From positions 1 through 64,000 of the forward strand of contig NZ_BORO01000012.1 of NCBI RefSeq assembly GCF_018333215.1: a DNA stretch of 64,000 nucleotides, read 5' to 3'. This DNA is from Oceanobacillus sp. J11TS1 (GTDB lineage: Bacteria > Bacillota > Bacilli > Bacillales > Amphibacillaceae). The translations under genes and the position numbers were made by a program. This document shows positions 54,601 through 63,863 of the stretch, one piece after another (within the stretch, counting starts at the first letter, position 1; each line of letters begins with the position of its first letter). Under the pieces are notes generated by a model that ran no database searches, had not been told where the DNA came from, and saw only the letters and a program-made list of their open reading frames with translations.

Positions 54601-56076
54601 CAAAACGAGTTTGCGCTCTTTTAAAATTTGATACAGCGAATGGAGCACTTGATCACGGGATCGTTCATGGTAAACAAAACCACGGACATTTACACCCTGC
54701 ATGCTTGCGTGTGGTAACCAGCGCATCCAGTTCCATTCATTCTTTTCCTCTTCTGGAAAAACCGTAATGAATTGTAAATCATGATAGCTGTGGAATAACG
54801 CTGTCTGCATGACGAATAATTGCAACTGCTCCAGGACGAGGTGACGCGGACCAATGTAGCCAACTGGCCCATTCATAAGAGATGTCACAACAGGTACTTG
54901 TTCGATTTCTCTATATTGGGAATAGAGTTCACGTGCTGCATCAATAAGTTCATCCTTCTCTTTATCGAACTCTTCGTCCTTAAAGTCGATTTCAAAACTC
55001 AAATCAACCTTTCCCAGACCGACACGATAATTTAGAAAATCATGGTGAAATAATGTCTTTTCGTATATCCTGGCATCTACATTCTTCGCCATTTGGCGGA
55101 TTTGTGCTACATTCGGATAATGGTAATTTAGAGCATGTCGCTGTTCTTCACTTACATGATACAGTTCTTTTGTCTTACGTTGTAAATATTCCCTATATGT
55201 CTTATCACGCTCTTTCATATTCGCTTTATACTTTTTCACACTTTTTATATATGATGTGATTGCAAATATAATGGTCGTAACTGTCATTGCGAGCATGACG
55301 ATAATAAAGATTCCTCTTGGATGAATGATGGATACAATTACAAGTGCAGCAATCATCACAAGCGGTGGCACAATGGTACGTGCCAGCTGTTCACTCGGCT
55401 TGGACGGTTTATTAGCCGGTTTCGCAATAATGCGTTTATCTGTTGGTTCTCTGTAAATGATTCTTGGCGAACGGTGATAATCGGGATACTCTGCATTATA
55501 ACGATGATCTGCTTCTACCAAGGAGACCAGCTTCGATGAAATTCCGTCCCCGGGAGCTATAATATGCATATCTTCCTCTCCCATGATAACCGTAACCCCA
55601 TCAAAGAAAAGTTGATCACCAGGTTCAATAACTACATCTCCGCTTATACGTACGTAATTATGGAAAACTTCTCCTTGATGAACTTCTAATTTAAATAATC
55701 GTTCTATACGCTCGCGTAACAGCACAAAATCAACGGATGTACCGGACACGCATACATCATCATATTGGTTAGAACTGAAGGTTATACTACGCTTTGCTGC
55801 TATGTCATATGCATCTCCGCCTTTTACATCCGATAGGTAAAAATGCATCGGACGTCCTTCTATATGCACCATTTTTTGTTCATTTGCGTACAGCACGTCA
55901 TCTGCAATGATACATGCCTCACCATTCCAAGCTATCGAAAGACATTGTTTCAACGGCAAAAATGTTATCGTATCTGCCCAATCCTTTCCAATTGTTATTT
56001 CCTTTTCTTCGCCCAATGGCAAACGGCATGTATGTAATTCATTCTCGTAGCTCACCGTCAGTTTATTTTCTGCCAT
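51622..56076 (-). CDS. essC: T7SS FtsK/SpoIIIE-type ATPase EssC/YukBA
   Basis: The 1484-residue protein has two FHA-like domains in the first 190 residues, two membrane helices near 230-280, then three ATPase modules. D1 has GTTGSGKSEIIQS near 675 with FLLIDYKGGGMANLF and LFLISDEFAELK. D2 has FSSPGYGKSTFLQ near 1015. D3 lacks a Walker A. This is the motor of the T7SSb. Start ATG 56076 follows GGAGG; the TTG five codons upstream overlaps that box. Its extreme C-terminus, which selects substrates, is next to the LXG module. Confidence 0.95.
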   Translation of the reverse strand: MAENKLTVSYENELHTCRLPLGEEKEITIGKDWADTITFLPLKQCLSIAWNGEACIIADDVLYANEQKMVHIEGRPMHFYLSDVKGGDAYDIAAKRSITFSSNQYDDVCVSGTSVDFVLLRERIERLFKLEVHQGEVFHNYVRISGDVVIEPGDQLFFDGVTVIMGEEDMHIIAPGDGISSKLVSLVEADHRYNAEYPDYHRSPRIIYREPTDKRIIAKPANKPSKPSEQLARTIVPPLVMIAALVIVSIIHPRGIFIIVMLAMTVTTIIFAITSYIKSVKKYKANMKERDKTYREYLQRKTKELYHVSEEQRHALNYHYPNVAQIRQMAKNVDARIYEKTLFHHDFLNYRVGLGKVDLSFEIDFKDEEFDKEKDELIDAARELYSQYREIEQVPVVTSLMNGPVGYIGPRHLVLEQLQLFVMQTALFHSYHDLQFITVFPEEEKNEWNWMRWLPHASMQGVNVRGFVYHERSRDQVLHSLYQILKERKLVLDEKTNKNEKTYFTPHYVVLITDEKIILDHTIMEFFNEDPSELGVSLVFVQDVMQSLPEHVTTVIDLRDVKSGNILLEEGELVNKHFALDHFPSGFNKEDVSRALAPLNHLQSLKNSIPESVTFLEMYGVEKVEELAIARRWQVNETYKSLAVPLGLRGKDDIVNLNLHEKAHGPHGLIAGTTGSGKSEIIQSYIISLAVNFHPYEVAFLLIDYKGGGMANLFKNMPHLLGTITNLDRTQSMRALASIKAELKKRQRLFGEHDVNHINQYQKLYNKGEASEAMPHLFLISDEFAELKAEQPDFMKELVSTARIGRSLGIHLILATQKPSGVVDDQIWSNSKFKLALKVQNASDSNEILKTPDAAEITLPGRSYLQVGNNEIYELFQSAWSGADYVLDKNDHELVDTTIYAINDLGQYDILTEDLSGLDKKEEIEKVPTELDAVIDYIHDYAEEQQIEPLPRPWLPPLPERIFAEDLHPVNFEEAWSEPKKPLCTTIGLLDQPELQAQEPLTLNLTKDGHIAVFSSPGYGKSTFLQTVIMDLVKQHHPEHLHVYLLDFGTNGLLPLKDIPHVADTMLMDEVEKIGKWVRLISNTIKERKKKLSLHGVANMEMYEKASGETVPNIFIAIDNYDPVREADFGEEFDKLITQIAREGASIGLHLAISAGRQGAMKMPLVTNIKLQVALYLIEISEMRSIIGRTDLETEEIPGRGLIKLEEPTLFQVMLPAEGTEALDIIDAIQDTAKQMDEHWKGERPESIPMMPEGAIDFEQFKKTKKTRELVENQQLPLGLEFEEVTPLAFDPAKFSFLTVVSDRKDGLDKLTHALAKNMTMLNDAYYTMLIDTNDQPLADTGNQLDAYFSNAEDMRTVKEKITTEIRNRMQGEADQTKWLIMIKDLKDFSTRSNLDDDEPLLLWEEGPSVGIHFIVCGDNGFIGSSIDSAAKYIRRQSTIGLFAMKIGDQDILNQPFIRKEKYPNEYECYYAMDYEHMKIKIPK

Positions 56077-56114
56077 CTTTCTATCCTCCAAACAAGTACT
56101 GCTCTTCTTATCTC

Positions 56115-57344
56115 TTATTCTTTATCATCTGTTGATTCATCTGCCTCAGCATCTTCTGTTACATTATCTGTTTCTTTTTCATCAGGTAATAAATCATGCT
56201 CTTCTCTGTAATCCTCTAACTCTTTTTCCAGCTCAGTAATCTTTTCTTCCCGCTCAGTACCAGTTAATTCGGGGTCATTACTTGCCTGTTCTATCTGTTT
56301 GATTAAACCATACATAATCAGACTCGGGTCATTTATATACTTCGCAATATCAACAGATTCTTCAAAATTGCCCCGGCCATTATAAATCCAATACAATAAA
56401 TAATTCTCATCGCTATTCAAACTAACATTTCGCATAATAACCTTTTTATCCTCGTCAGATAACGTTTCAACATGAATATAGGAAACGGCCAAAATATATT
56501 TATTTACAAAAGGGAGTTTTTCCGGATCTTCTCCTTGTAGTGTCGAAATAACATCTCCGTAATCAGATGCCAGATATTCATGATGGGAAGTATGCAATTT
56601 ATCTTGATACGGTAGTTTTATAAATACGAAATATGCGAGCGGAATAATCAATAGAACAGACAGTATGACCATACCAATGGAAAGCCCCTTAAATAGTCGG
56701 AATCGCTTTGCCGGTACAAGTTGCATCGTTGCTTCTGTTTTCTTTTGTTCTTTCTTGTAGCTGTCTTCAAGAAGGCTTATTAAATGGGAAAGGTCATCCA
56801 TCTCTCGCACTTGGCGTTGAAATTCAGTTTCATCCGCATTTTGCAGGGACCCCTGATATAGCTGATCAAAGGTATACGTTTTGGAAAATAGGGCTATTAC
56901 CAAACATTTATATTGCTTTAAAAATTTCTCTTCTCCCATTTCATATGGTGGAAGAAGGTCACGCATCCCGCGGTAAATAATAGCAGGCATTAAGTTATCG
57001 TCAAATACAAGATTATCTGGATGAAGGAAAAAGGTTGTTCTTGTAGGCAGATATTCTTTCAAACGGGCAATATTGCACAACAAACGCAATTTATCATTAC
57101 GTCCAAGTCTTTTCAGGTCCTCCCATTTTTTCATATCCTGATCAACAGCAAATATGAAGGTAAACATATCCTCTGCCTCTTCAACTGTCATCGGGACAAA
57201 GAAATCCTTATCCTCAGTAATCAGCCCCAATTGGCGTATGTCTTTTACACGTGTTTGTGATTTCGGTAACTGTAATTGCCAATTGTTCTCTTCTATAGTG
57301 AACTGGAGGGAAAGTTCTTCCATTTGTATTAATTTTTCCTTCAT
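56115..57344 (-). CDS. essB: T7SS component EssB/YukC
   Basis: The protein has about 409 residues. It has an N-terminal pseudokinase domain (to about 215), one membrane helix (KGLSIGMVILSVLLIIPLAY) and a C-terminal extracytoplasmic helical domain with a charged tail. It links EssC to the other parts. ATG 57344 fits GGAG with 9 bases; ATG two codons earlier (57350) has only 3 bases. Confidence 0.92.
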   Translation of the reverse strand: MKEKLIQMEELSLQFTIEENNWQLQLPKSQTRVKDIRQLGLITEDKDFFVPMTVEEAEDMFTFIFAVDQDMKKWEDLKRLGRNDKLRLLCNIARLKEYLPTRTTFFLHPDNLVFDDNLMPAIIYRGMRDLLPPYEMGEEKFLKQYKCLVIALFSKTYTFDQLYQGSLQNADETEFQRQVREMDDLSHLISLLEDSYKKEQKKTEATMQLVPAKRFRLFKGLSIGMVILSVLLIIPLAYFVFIKLPYQDKLHTSHHEYLASDYGDVISTLQGEDPEKLPFVNKYILAVSYIHVETLSDEDKKVIMRNVSLNSDENYLLYWIYNGRGNFEESVDIAKYINDPSLIMYGLIKQIEQASNDPELTGTEREEKITELEKELEDYREEHDLLPDEKETDNVTEDAEADESTDDKE

Positions 57345-57408
57345 ATCCATTGACTCCTTCGTAATTTCTCACAATTTAGAAACATGTCGATCTGTTATGT
57401 AAACGTGT

Positions 57409-57660
57409 CTATAAAACCTTTAATATATCACCATTCGAAACCGGATAATCTATCAGACTGTCATCATCTGTCAACAATATGTCTTTTGTTGTTATTTTCA
57501 ATGCAGAAAGGGTTCTGTCTCTTCGCTCAATTTTTAATGTTTCCGTGAGATTCAGTAATAATTGCTTCACTGATATTTGGAGGGGAATACGTAAATCATA
57601 CGTATTCTCCCCCCATTTTGTAAAATCTACTGTTACATTAACATGCGTATTATGCGTCAT
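57409..57660 (-). CDS. esaB: T7SS ubiquitin-like protein YukD/EsaB
   Basis: The 83-residue beta-grasp protein reads VNVTVDFTKWGENTYDLRIP and ends SNGDILKVL, typical of YukD. It is a cytoplasmic regulator or assembly factor of the T7SSb. It lies between essA and essB. GGAGAG start. Confidence 0.92.
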   Translation of the reverse strand: MTHNTHVNVTVDFTKWGENTYDLRIPLQISVKQLLLNLTETLKIERRDRTLSALKITTKDILLTDDDSLIDYPVSNGDILKVL

Positions 57661-57672
57661 TTCCCATCTCTC

Positions 57673-58170
57673 CTAACCTGTAAATCTCTGAAACATCGTA
57701 TAAATACCGACACATAAAACACTAACGAGTCCGGCAAAACCGATATAGAGGGCAGTTCCTAAACCATCATCACTCTCTTCTTCCTGGTCGTCACTAGCAG
57801 CCGTCTGTGGAGCGGTATAGTCTTCGTTAAATAACGCATTCTTTGTATCCTGCACTAAATTATCAGCAGCACCTGTATCCATCATAAACAGTGATTCTTC
57901 CAATTCCTTCATCATGTTTTCTGCTTCTGTTTGCTTCGATTCAATAGCTGATTCTGTTTCTTCGCTAAACAGATGAGGAAATCTTTTTTCCTTTTCTGTT
58001 TCGGTATTTTGATAGTTTTGTGTTCCATCTTCACCGATACGATCTATTTTCAGTTCCATTTTGCCACTATCTTCAGCGTCATCTTTAGCAACTACCAGAA
58101 GCGGCGTGAACATCAGCAAGCCAATTAGACAGAATACCAAAAGACTAGTTCGCTTCAGCAGCATCCTCAT
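57673..58170 (-). CDS. essA: T7SS component EssA/YueC
   Basis: The 165-residue protein has an N-terminal signal/membrane segment (residues 6-28), a charged extracytoplasmic middle and a C-terminal membrane helix near 140-160. Its position between yueB and yukD and its topology identify it as EssA. Its ATG lies inside the end of yueB (26-base overlap) behind GGAGA. Confidence 0.82.
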   Translation of the reverse strand: MRMLLKRTSLLVFCLIGLLMFTPLLVVAKDDAEDSGKMELKIDRIGEDGTQNYQNTETEKEKRFPHLFSEETESAIESKQTEAENMMKELEESLFMMDTGAADNLVQDTKNALFNEDYTAPQTAASDDQEEESDDGLGTALYIGFAGLVSVLCVGIYTMFQRFTG

Positions 58171-61100
58171 CTTCCGTCTCCTCCCTTACATTTTGGTGTA
58201 GGACGAATAAGTTTGCCGCAACACCAATCAGGGTTATACCAATAAGGACAATAATGGATATTACGCCATTAGCAGTTCCATTCACAACATTGGCAAACAT
58301 CGTTTCAACATGCTGTAATGGGGAGAACATCCTTACTGTTTCAATTTGATTCATACTGATAGCAAGCATATCTGTTAAGAACAAATATAAGCTCAATACA
58401 GCCAGAAGAATAAACATACCAATCATTTTCAATTGCCTTAACAAATACGTTGCTACAAGTAACATGGCTAACATAATAAGTGTAATCATACCAATCCATA
58501 GGAAAAGTCTGCCTCCACTAACTTGCAAAAGATAGCCTGAAGTCAAGCCAATTACTAGTCCTTCAACAACACCGATGCCAGCAGTGAGTCCCATTAATGG
58601 AAGATTTTTACCAACTATCGATTTATCTTGCGCAAATTGATCTCCTTCTGCGCGCTTTTGATTGTTGGTTGAGATAACGTAAGCTGTGAACAAAGCAACA
58701 ATAAAGCAAATTAATACTAAATAATACGGTAGAAAGGCTTTGTTATCATTATCCTCGCCTGATGATCCTCTTGACCCGATCACGCCATCATTTTTCGTTT
58801 CGACAGGGTTGGAAAGAAATTCATATAAATCTTCATTCTGCCTATCTCCGACCCGGCTGTTTGCAAGAACACCAGCAAAGTTATCAGCAAAATTTTGATC
58901 CTCCAACAGTGTCTCCGTCATATCAACAGATAGAGTTTCAGCCTGTTCTACGAGAGTGACACCACTTTCTTGAATATCTCTTGCTTGTTCATCAATTGCA
59001 TCAAATGTCTGGTACACACTATCAGCTGCATTCAAGTTAGTGGCTGCCTGACTAGCAAGTGATTCTGTCTCTGAGAAAATGGATTGTAAATCATTGCCCA
59101 TTGTCATGAATACTGACTGCTCTTCACCTCTGTTTGATTGAACATGTTCTTGTTCATCAATCAGGCCTATGCTCTCCTCACGCCAAGCTGCTAACTTGTC
59201 TAAGGTTTCCTCTAGATCATTATTCATAACTTCTGCTTCTTCTGTCGTACGATTAATGTCTTCAGCTAACTGGTCTGCGTTTTCATCCACTTCATTTACA
59301 AGCTGATTATACGTTTGAATCTGATCTTGCAGTCTTTCTATCGGTTCCCGGACTTCTGCTGTAATTCTATCTGTCACAAGATTAACCATATAATTTTCTA
59401 ATACATCAGCGACATTTGGTTCATTAAATAAGGTATATAGAGAGTCGTCCGTAGCAAGTTCCTTTAATGATTGGTTTCCCACCGGACCGCTGCTTCCTAT
59501 ATCAATTCCAAAATAATTTTCATACAATGCAATCATTCTTTGATAATCGCCCACTGTGTCAGATGCTGCATTAATTAAACTTTCCGTGGAATCACTTGTT
59601 AGTGATGACTCGATTTGATGCTGGATTTTATGATTCGTTATATGAATCGTTTCAGGTTCTTCTACCTCATCATTTTCTTCTTCTTCGTTATTTTCGTTTC
59701 CTTCATCATCACTATCTTCGTCTTCGTTTCCTTCATCACCCTCAGTATCTTCTTCCGATTCATCTGGCTCCTCGCCTTCTGTTCCATCTGAATCGGGATC
59801 TTCGCCCTCTTTTTCTCCGTTCCCTTCTTCAGGTTCCTCTTTTTCAACATCATTATCTGAATCGGGAATATTAGAGTCGTTTGTATCTTCTTCTTTTTCA
59901 TTTATGCTGCCATCAGGAGTTTCTGGCTGGTGCTCGTGCTCGTCATTTTCTGAAGCGTCACTATCAGACTCCTTTTGCTCTCCATCTTCCTCTGTCTTTT
60001 TGGTACTCAATCTAGTCACAACTGGCTGAGCCGGTTCCAAAACGGAAGCTGTCATTGCGGATTCCGATTCATCTATATCTTTAATATCTGCTAAATCTAC
60101 TTCCCAACTCCATCCAACAGGCTGAAAAACATCGATTTCAGATCCGGCGTCTCTCAATTTCAGGTTAAATTGAACGGTTAATTCCCCTGCATCCAAAGGT
60201 GGAAGTATGATATTCCCACCATTATATTCATAATCGACTTCTTTATTATTTAAAGTGAGCGTTAAACCACTCTCTTTAAACGCCTCAGGGATTTTTAATT
60301 TAAATATTGAACCTGGTTCTTCAATTTCTTCAGGAATGTTAACCGTATCCTTCACTACCACCCCATTGTTAGCTAAATCTGTTTTAATCTCTTGTACTAG
60401 CTGAGGTAAAGTTTTCTTATCATTAGCGTATTTTGGTTCATATCCAAACTCTTTATTATACTTATCCGTTACTTTCTTAACATTTTCCAATTCGGTAACG
60501 GTCTGCTCCGATAAACCAAGACTCCTAATTTCATTCATATTGAGATATGGTAACTTATTTATCTGATTTTGTATGCTTTGTTGCGCTTGATTGTCTGCTG
60601 CATCAAACAGTATGCTCAAATTACCCTCTTCGCCATCTAAAGCTGCTTCAAAAATGCCTGATAGCCTATTTTTCACTCTGGAATTCATATCCAAATCCAA
60701 TTTTTCTTGCAAATACATATCCAAATTTGTAATTTGTTCACTTGTGTTTTCTAACTGGCTTTGTATCATTACTGCATCTGTACCAGCAGTTTGTCTATCC
60801 TCTTTTTCCTGTTGAAGCTGATTATTAATTGCTTCGTTTGCTGCCTCTAATTCTACTAATTGCTGTGATATATCTTCATTACTTAATTGGCTGCTAAAGT
60901 CGTTTAGCTGACCTAAAAAGTCCCTTGATAAATGGTTATTTGTATCTTTTAATGCAATATAATCTTCCATAGCTGATAAATAACTTCGATTTGTTTCAGC
61001 ATGGCTATTTAAACTATCATCAAACGTGTCTAATATTTCTTCTAAGCTACTAAAACTCTCTATTGATGCTTCTGTATTATCCTGTACTGCACTAAAACGG

Positions 61101-61708
61101 TCCGTATAAGAACTGAGTGGGTCATTGATAGAATTATTATAAGTAGAGGTATGTGCTGCTTGTCTTTCCACAATGGAACCAATGTTGTCTTGTGCATTTT
61201 GTAAGTTACTTATGATGCTTGCAAAATAAACATCGATAATTCGCCGGTTTACGTCATTCAATATTTCACTAGCTGTCTTTTCTGCTTCAGATTGTATCCT
61301 TTGATTGCCTGATGCATTAATTTTATAATTTAATGACACTTGTTCCGGTGATTCCGAATCCATAGATAACGCTTTTACTGAAAAATCATTGGGAATAATA
61401 ATCATCATATCGTATGTATTGTTTTCAAGTCCGCTTTCAGCAACACCGCGACTAACAACGTACCAGTCATGCGACTCATCCTTGTCCATACTTTTAATAA
61501 ACGTTTCTCCAAAGGATAACTCATTACCATTAAAAGTTGCACCATCGTCCTCGTTTACAAGTGCTATGTTCATTGCCATTACTTGCTCTTCTTTTCCTTT
61601 TTCCGTTTTCTTCGTGGAAACTTGGTTAAAACCAAGATAGGACAACCCTGAAGCAAGAAAAAGCATCAAAATTAAGAACAAAAGAATTCGCTTATTTAGC
61701 TTTTTCAC
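58145..61708 (-). CDS. yueB: T7SS surface component YueB/EsaA
   Basis: The 1187-residue protein has one N-terminal membrane helix (residues 8-28), a long extracellular helical domain, and five C-terminal helices (about 1000-1170). Homologues in Bacillus bind phage SPP1. A stretch of about 120 residues at about 570-690 is strongly acidic and Ser/Asn/Gly-poor in hydrophobics (for example EEPEEGNGEKEGEDPDSD), which lengthens the family. Start GTG 61708 behind CAGGAG. Confidence 0.92.
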   Translation of the reverse strand: MKKLNKRILLFLILMLFLASGLSYLGFNQVSTKKTEKGKEEQVMAMNIALVNEDDGATFNGNELSFGETFIKSMDKDESHDWYVVSRGVAESGLENNTYDMMIIIPNDFSVKALSMDSESPEQVSLNYKINASGNQRIQSEAEKTASEILNDVNRRIIDVYFASIISNLQNAQDNIGSIVERQAAHTSTYNNSINDPLSSYTDRFSAVQDNTEASIESFSSLEEILDTFDDSLNSHAETNRSYLSAMEDYIALKDTNNHLSRDFLGQLNDFSSQLSNEDISQQLVELEAANEAINNQLQQEKEDRQTAGTDAVMIQSQLENTSEQITNLDMYLQEKLDLDMNSRVKNRLSGIFEAALDGEEGNLSILFDAADNQAQQSIQNQINKLPYLNMNEIRSLGLSEQTVTELENVKKVTDKYNKEFGYEPKYANDKKTLPQLVQEIKTDLANNGVVVKDTVNIPEEIEEPGSIFKLKIPEAFKESGLTLTLNNKEVDYEYNGGNIILPPLDAGELTVQFNLKLRDAGSEIDVFQPVGWSWEVDLADIKDIDESESAMTASVLEPAQPVVTRLSTKKTEEDGEQKESDSDASENDEHEHQPETPDGSINEKEEDTNDSNIPDSDNDVEKEEPEEGNGEKEGEDPDSDGTEGEEPDESEEDTEGDEGNEDEDSDDEGNENNEEEENDEVEEPETIHITNHKIQHQIESSLTSDSTESLINAASDTVGDYQRMIALYENYFGIDIGSSGPVGNQSLKELATDDSLYTLFNEPNVADVLENYMVNLVTDRITAEVREPIERLQDQIQTYNQLVNEVDENADQLAEDINRTTEEAEVMNNDLEETLDKLAAWREESIGLIDEQEHVQSNRGEEQSVFMTMGNDLQSIFSETESLASQAATNLNAADSVYQTFDAIDEQARDIQESGVTLVEQAETLSVDMTETLLEDQNFADNFAGVLANSRVGDRQNEDLYEFLSNPVETKNDGVIGSRGSSGEDNDNKAFLPYYLVLICFIVALFTAYVISTNNQKRAEGDQFAQDKSIVGKNLPLMGLTAGIGVVEGLVIGLTSGYLLQVSGGRLFLWIGMITLIMLAMLLVATYLLRQLKMIGMFILLAVLSLYLFLTDMLAISMNQIETVRMFSPLQHVETMFANVVNGTANGVISIIVLIGITLIGVAANLFVLHQNVREETEDEDAAEAN

Positions 61709-62006
61709 TTATTTTCAACTCCTGCACATTCTTTAAAAAATCAATTATATAAAATAAAGCTTCATTCTGTGGAGATTATTTTTCACTCCACTCCCTCAAG
61801 TGATTCTAGGAGTTAGCCTCCGTTAACTACTATCAAAATAGATTTATTATTCACTGCTTTGCGGCGGGAGTTTTACCGATAATTCTCCCTGATAAATCCT
61901 TAGACATGTTTTTTACCTCTATATATCTATGAAATAAACATGAGCCACACAACAATCGTCGCGCGGCTCAAGATAGTGATTATTGAAAATATTACAAATT
62001 CCTTAA
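61709..62006. other. Intergenic between yueB and esxA
   Basis: The stretch has no gene. It holds the terminator at 61941-61970 and a leader for yueB with GGAGTT/GGAGG-type repeats; no sure second promoter was seen. Confidence 0.45.
61941..61970 (-). terminator. Partial terminator between esxA and yueB
   Basis: tgagcc (61941-61946) pairs with ggctca (61965-61970), extended by imperfect pairs, followed by TGTTTATTT on the minus strand. It should lower transcription into the core genes relative to esxA, giving an excess of the small secreted protein. Confidence 0.65.
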
Positions 62007-62306
62007 TTAACTAAGACCAAAATTACGTGATAAGGCCTCATCTTGTTGTGCCACAGCCTCAGCAGTTTTAGTTAGCTGATCTTGAATATCAAGCAACAAT
62101 TGAGAGAATTCTTTAACCTTTGGTTCTAATTGTCTGAATTGAACTTCAAATTGGTCAAAAGCGCGTCCTTCCCATTCCCCACGTAACTCATCCTGTAAGT
62201 TAGATAAATTCGTCAAAACTTGGTCAATTTGTTCTGATCCTTGTCCATAACGTTTTGCTTTTGCTTGCAATTCTTCCGGACTCATACGTATTTGTCCTGC
62301 CATCAT
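62007..62306 (-). CDS. esxA: WXG100 protein EsxA/YukE
   Basis: The 99-residue helical hairpin has the WEG turn in GEWEGRAFDQFEVQF at about residue 47 and the start MAGQIRMSPEELQAKAKRY. It is the secreted or structural hallmark of the T7SS and heads the operon. The ATG at 62306 follows GGAG with 7 bases; the next ATG (62303) is the conventional N-terminus. Confidence 0.95.
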   Translation of the reverse strand: MMAGQIRMSPEELQAKAKRYGQGSEQIDQVLTNLSNLQDELRGEWEGRAFDQFEVQFRQLEPKVKEFSQLLLDIQDQLTKTAEAVAQQDEALSRNFGLS

Positions 62307-62410
62307 TAACCATCTCCTTTATCAATATAAGTAGTAATTCAAGTGAAAAGCTTCCTATAAAATTATTATAGAGCAAACACCAAAGCTTATTTTCCAAGGT
62401 GTTAGTTGTC

Positions 62411-62439
62411 AGTATAATAATAGCGTTTTCTCTTGTCAA
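62411..62439 (-). promoter_or_regulatory. Sigma-A promoter of esxA and the T7SS operon
   Basis: On the minus strand TTGACA (62434-62439) and TATACT (62411-62416) are separated by 17 bases. It lies about 100 bases before the esxA ATG. Confidence 0.75.
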
Positions 62440-62606
62440 CATGCTATTAGAAGGAGATTTTAATTTAAGCCAAAAGAAGTGTGAGTATAGAATACTATTA
62501 ATGTAATTATTTAGGAAAAATATTGGTTTTTAGCAATAGAAGACAATTTTCAAAGATTACTTTTTGATAGTTTTATACATAAGAATCAATAGGAAAAATA
62601 GTTGGT

Positions 62607-63863
62607 ATGATTATCGGAAGTAGTTCTAAAGAAATAAATCAAGAAGAAAATGAGAAGGAAGAACCAAAGGACACAGAACAAGATGAAGAAGGAAATAATG
62701 AAGACACTTCTTCCGGTGGAGCAGATTCCGAGCAAAAAGAGAATACTGCTGATGAAAAACAAACAGAAACGAGCACAAATTCCAATTTTGATTCTTTAGT
62801 TGCTTGGATGGAAGAGGAAACAGAAGGTACTGCGGCTCCTCTCTTTGAAAATGATGAAACTCAAACACACGAAATGGAAGATGTAACAGTAACTTTAAAT
62901 GCTTATCAATTAGTAGAATTAAAAGATATACATACTGATTTTAGTATTCCTTTCGATGATCAAACGGATGGTGGTGTTCTTTTAACAGAATTCACTGTAA
63001 AGAATGATTCTGATCAGGACTTATACTATACACCGGATTACTATGTGAATTATTTTGGTGGAAATAAAACTACTGGGATTAATCGAAATCTGATTCCACT
63101 CGATGAACAATTATCTGACATGATATCTGTCCCTAATGAACAATTGCTTGAAGCTGGTAAAGAATATACAGGTTATTTAGCTCATTCTTTTGGTGAAGAA
63201 CAATTAGAAGGAATACTCGAAGAAGGAAATGTCACGATAGAGATTTCAACGCCATTTACGGATGCTGAAGAGGTCTCTAAAGAATTTACGGTTGGCCAGA
63301 GTACAGAATTGACGCTGCCACTAACGGATGAAAGTGCTGAAAAAAGCGCTAAAGTAGAAAGTGAAGACTTCTACCAAGATAAAATCAGTAAAGATAACAT
63401 GGGCGATAAAAAAATGATTGAGCAGGAAGATGGAATTGGCGAAAGTGACGAATTAGGTGATGTAACGATTACATTGGATGGTTATCAATTTGTTGATTTC
63501 ACCCCAAATGAATATGAAGCAGATCGTTTTGAAGACCCTGATAATCTAGTAGTAGCTACTGTAAGGTTTGAAATAGATAATCAGGGTGATCAGGAAATTG
63601 GTATGGACAATACTTCATCACGAATATTTCTTAATGACGGCACACAATATTTACGAAACGAGTCTTTTCTTAGTCCATATGAGTATGAGGAAAATATTGC
63701 CGCCGGTGAAAAAGGAGAGTTATTACAAACTTTCTTATTAGATAAAGAAATGTATGAAAAAATTTGGAAAGATAAAAGCATAGAAATTGAAATTGGTCCA
63801 ATGAATAACTTAGATTATGAAGATATTTCTAAAGGACACGTAGTCACTTTCGATTTAAAATAA
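62607..63863 (+). CDS. DUF5068-like secreted protein, perhaps missing its signal peptide
   Basis: The 418-residue protein has an acidic linker (to about residue 75), then two related beta domains: MEDVTVTLNAYQLVELKDIH and LGDVTITLDGYQFVDFTP. Such DUF5068/DUF4352-type proteins are normally lipoproteins. Here the ATG at 62607 gives MIIGSSSKEINQEENEK with no signal peptide, and the in-frame codons above it (SIGKIVG) soon reach a stop. The N-terminus may be lost, or export may use another route. AGGAAAA is a weak ribosome binding site. Confidence 0.6.
   Translation: MIIGSSSKEINQEENEKEEPKDTEQDEEGNNEDTSSGGADSEQKENTADEKQTETSTNSNFDSLVAWMEEETEGTAAPLFENDETQTHEMEDVTVTLNAYQLVELKDIHTDFSIPFDDQTDGGVLLTEFTVKNDSDQDLYYTPDYYVNYFGGNKTTGINRNLIPLDEQLSDMISVPNEQLLEAGKEYTGYLAHSFGEEQLEGILEEGNVTIEISTPFTDAEEVSKEFTVGQSTELTLPLTDESAEKSAKVESEDFYQDKISKDNMGDKKMIEQEDGIGESDELGDVTITLDGYQFVDFTPNEYEADRFEDPDNLVVATVRFEIDNQGDQEIGMDNTSSRIFLNDGTQYLRNESFLSPYEYEENIAAGEKGELLQTFLLDKEMYEKIWKDKSIEIEIGPMNNLDYEDISKGHVVTFDLK

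Noticed and set aside
62007-62306. Second WXG100 (EsxB) gene near esxA
   Set aside because: No other WXG hairpin with its own start was found in the core region. The two LXG partners at 50891 and 51187 are different families.
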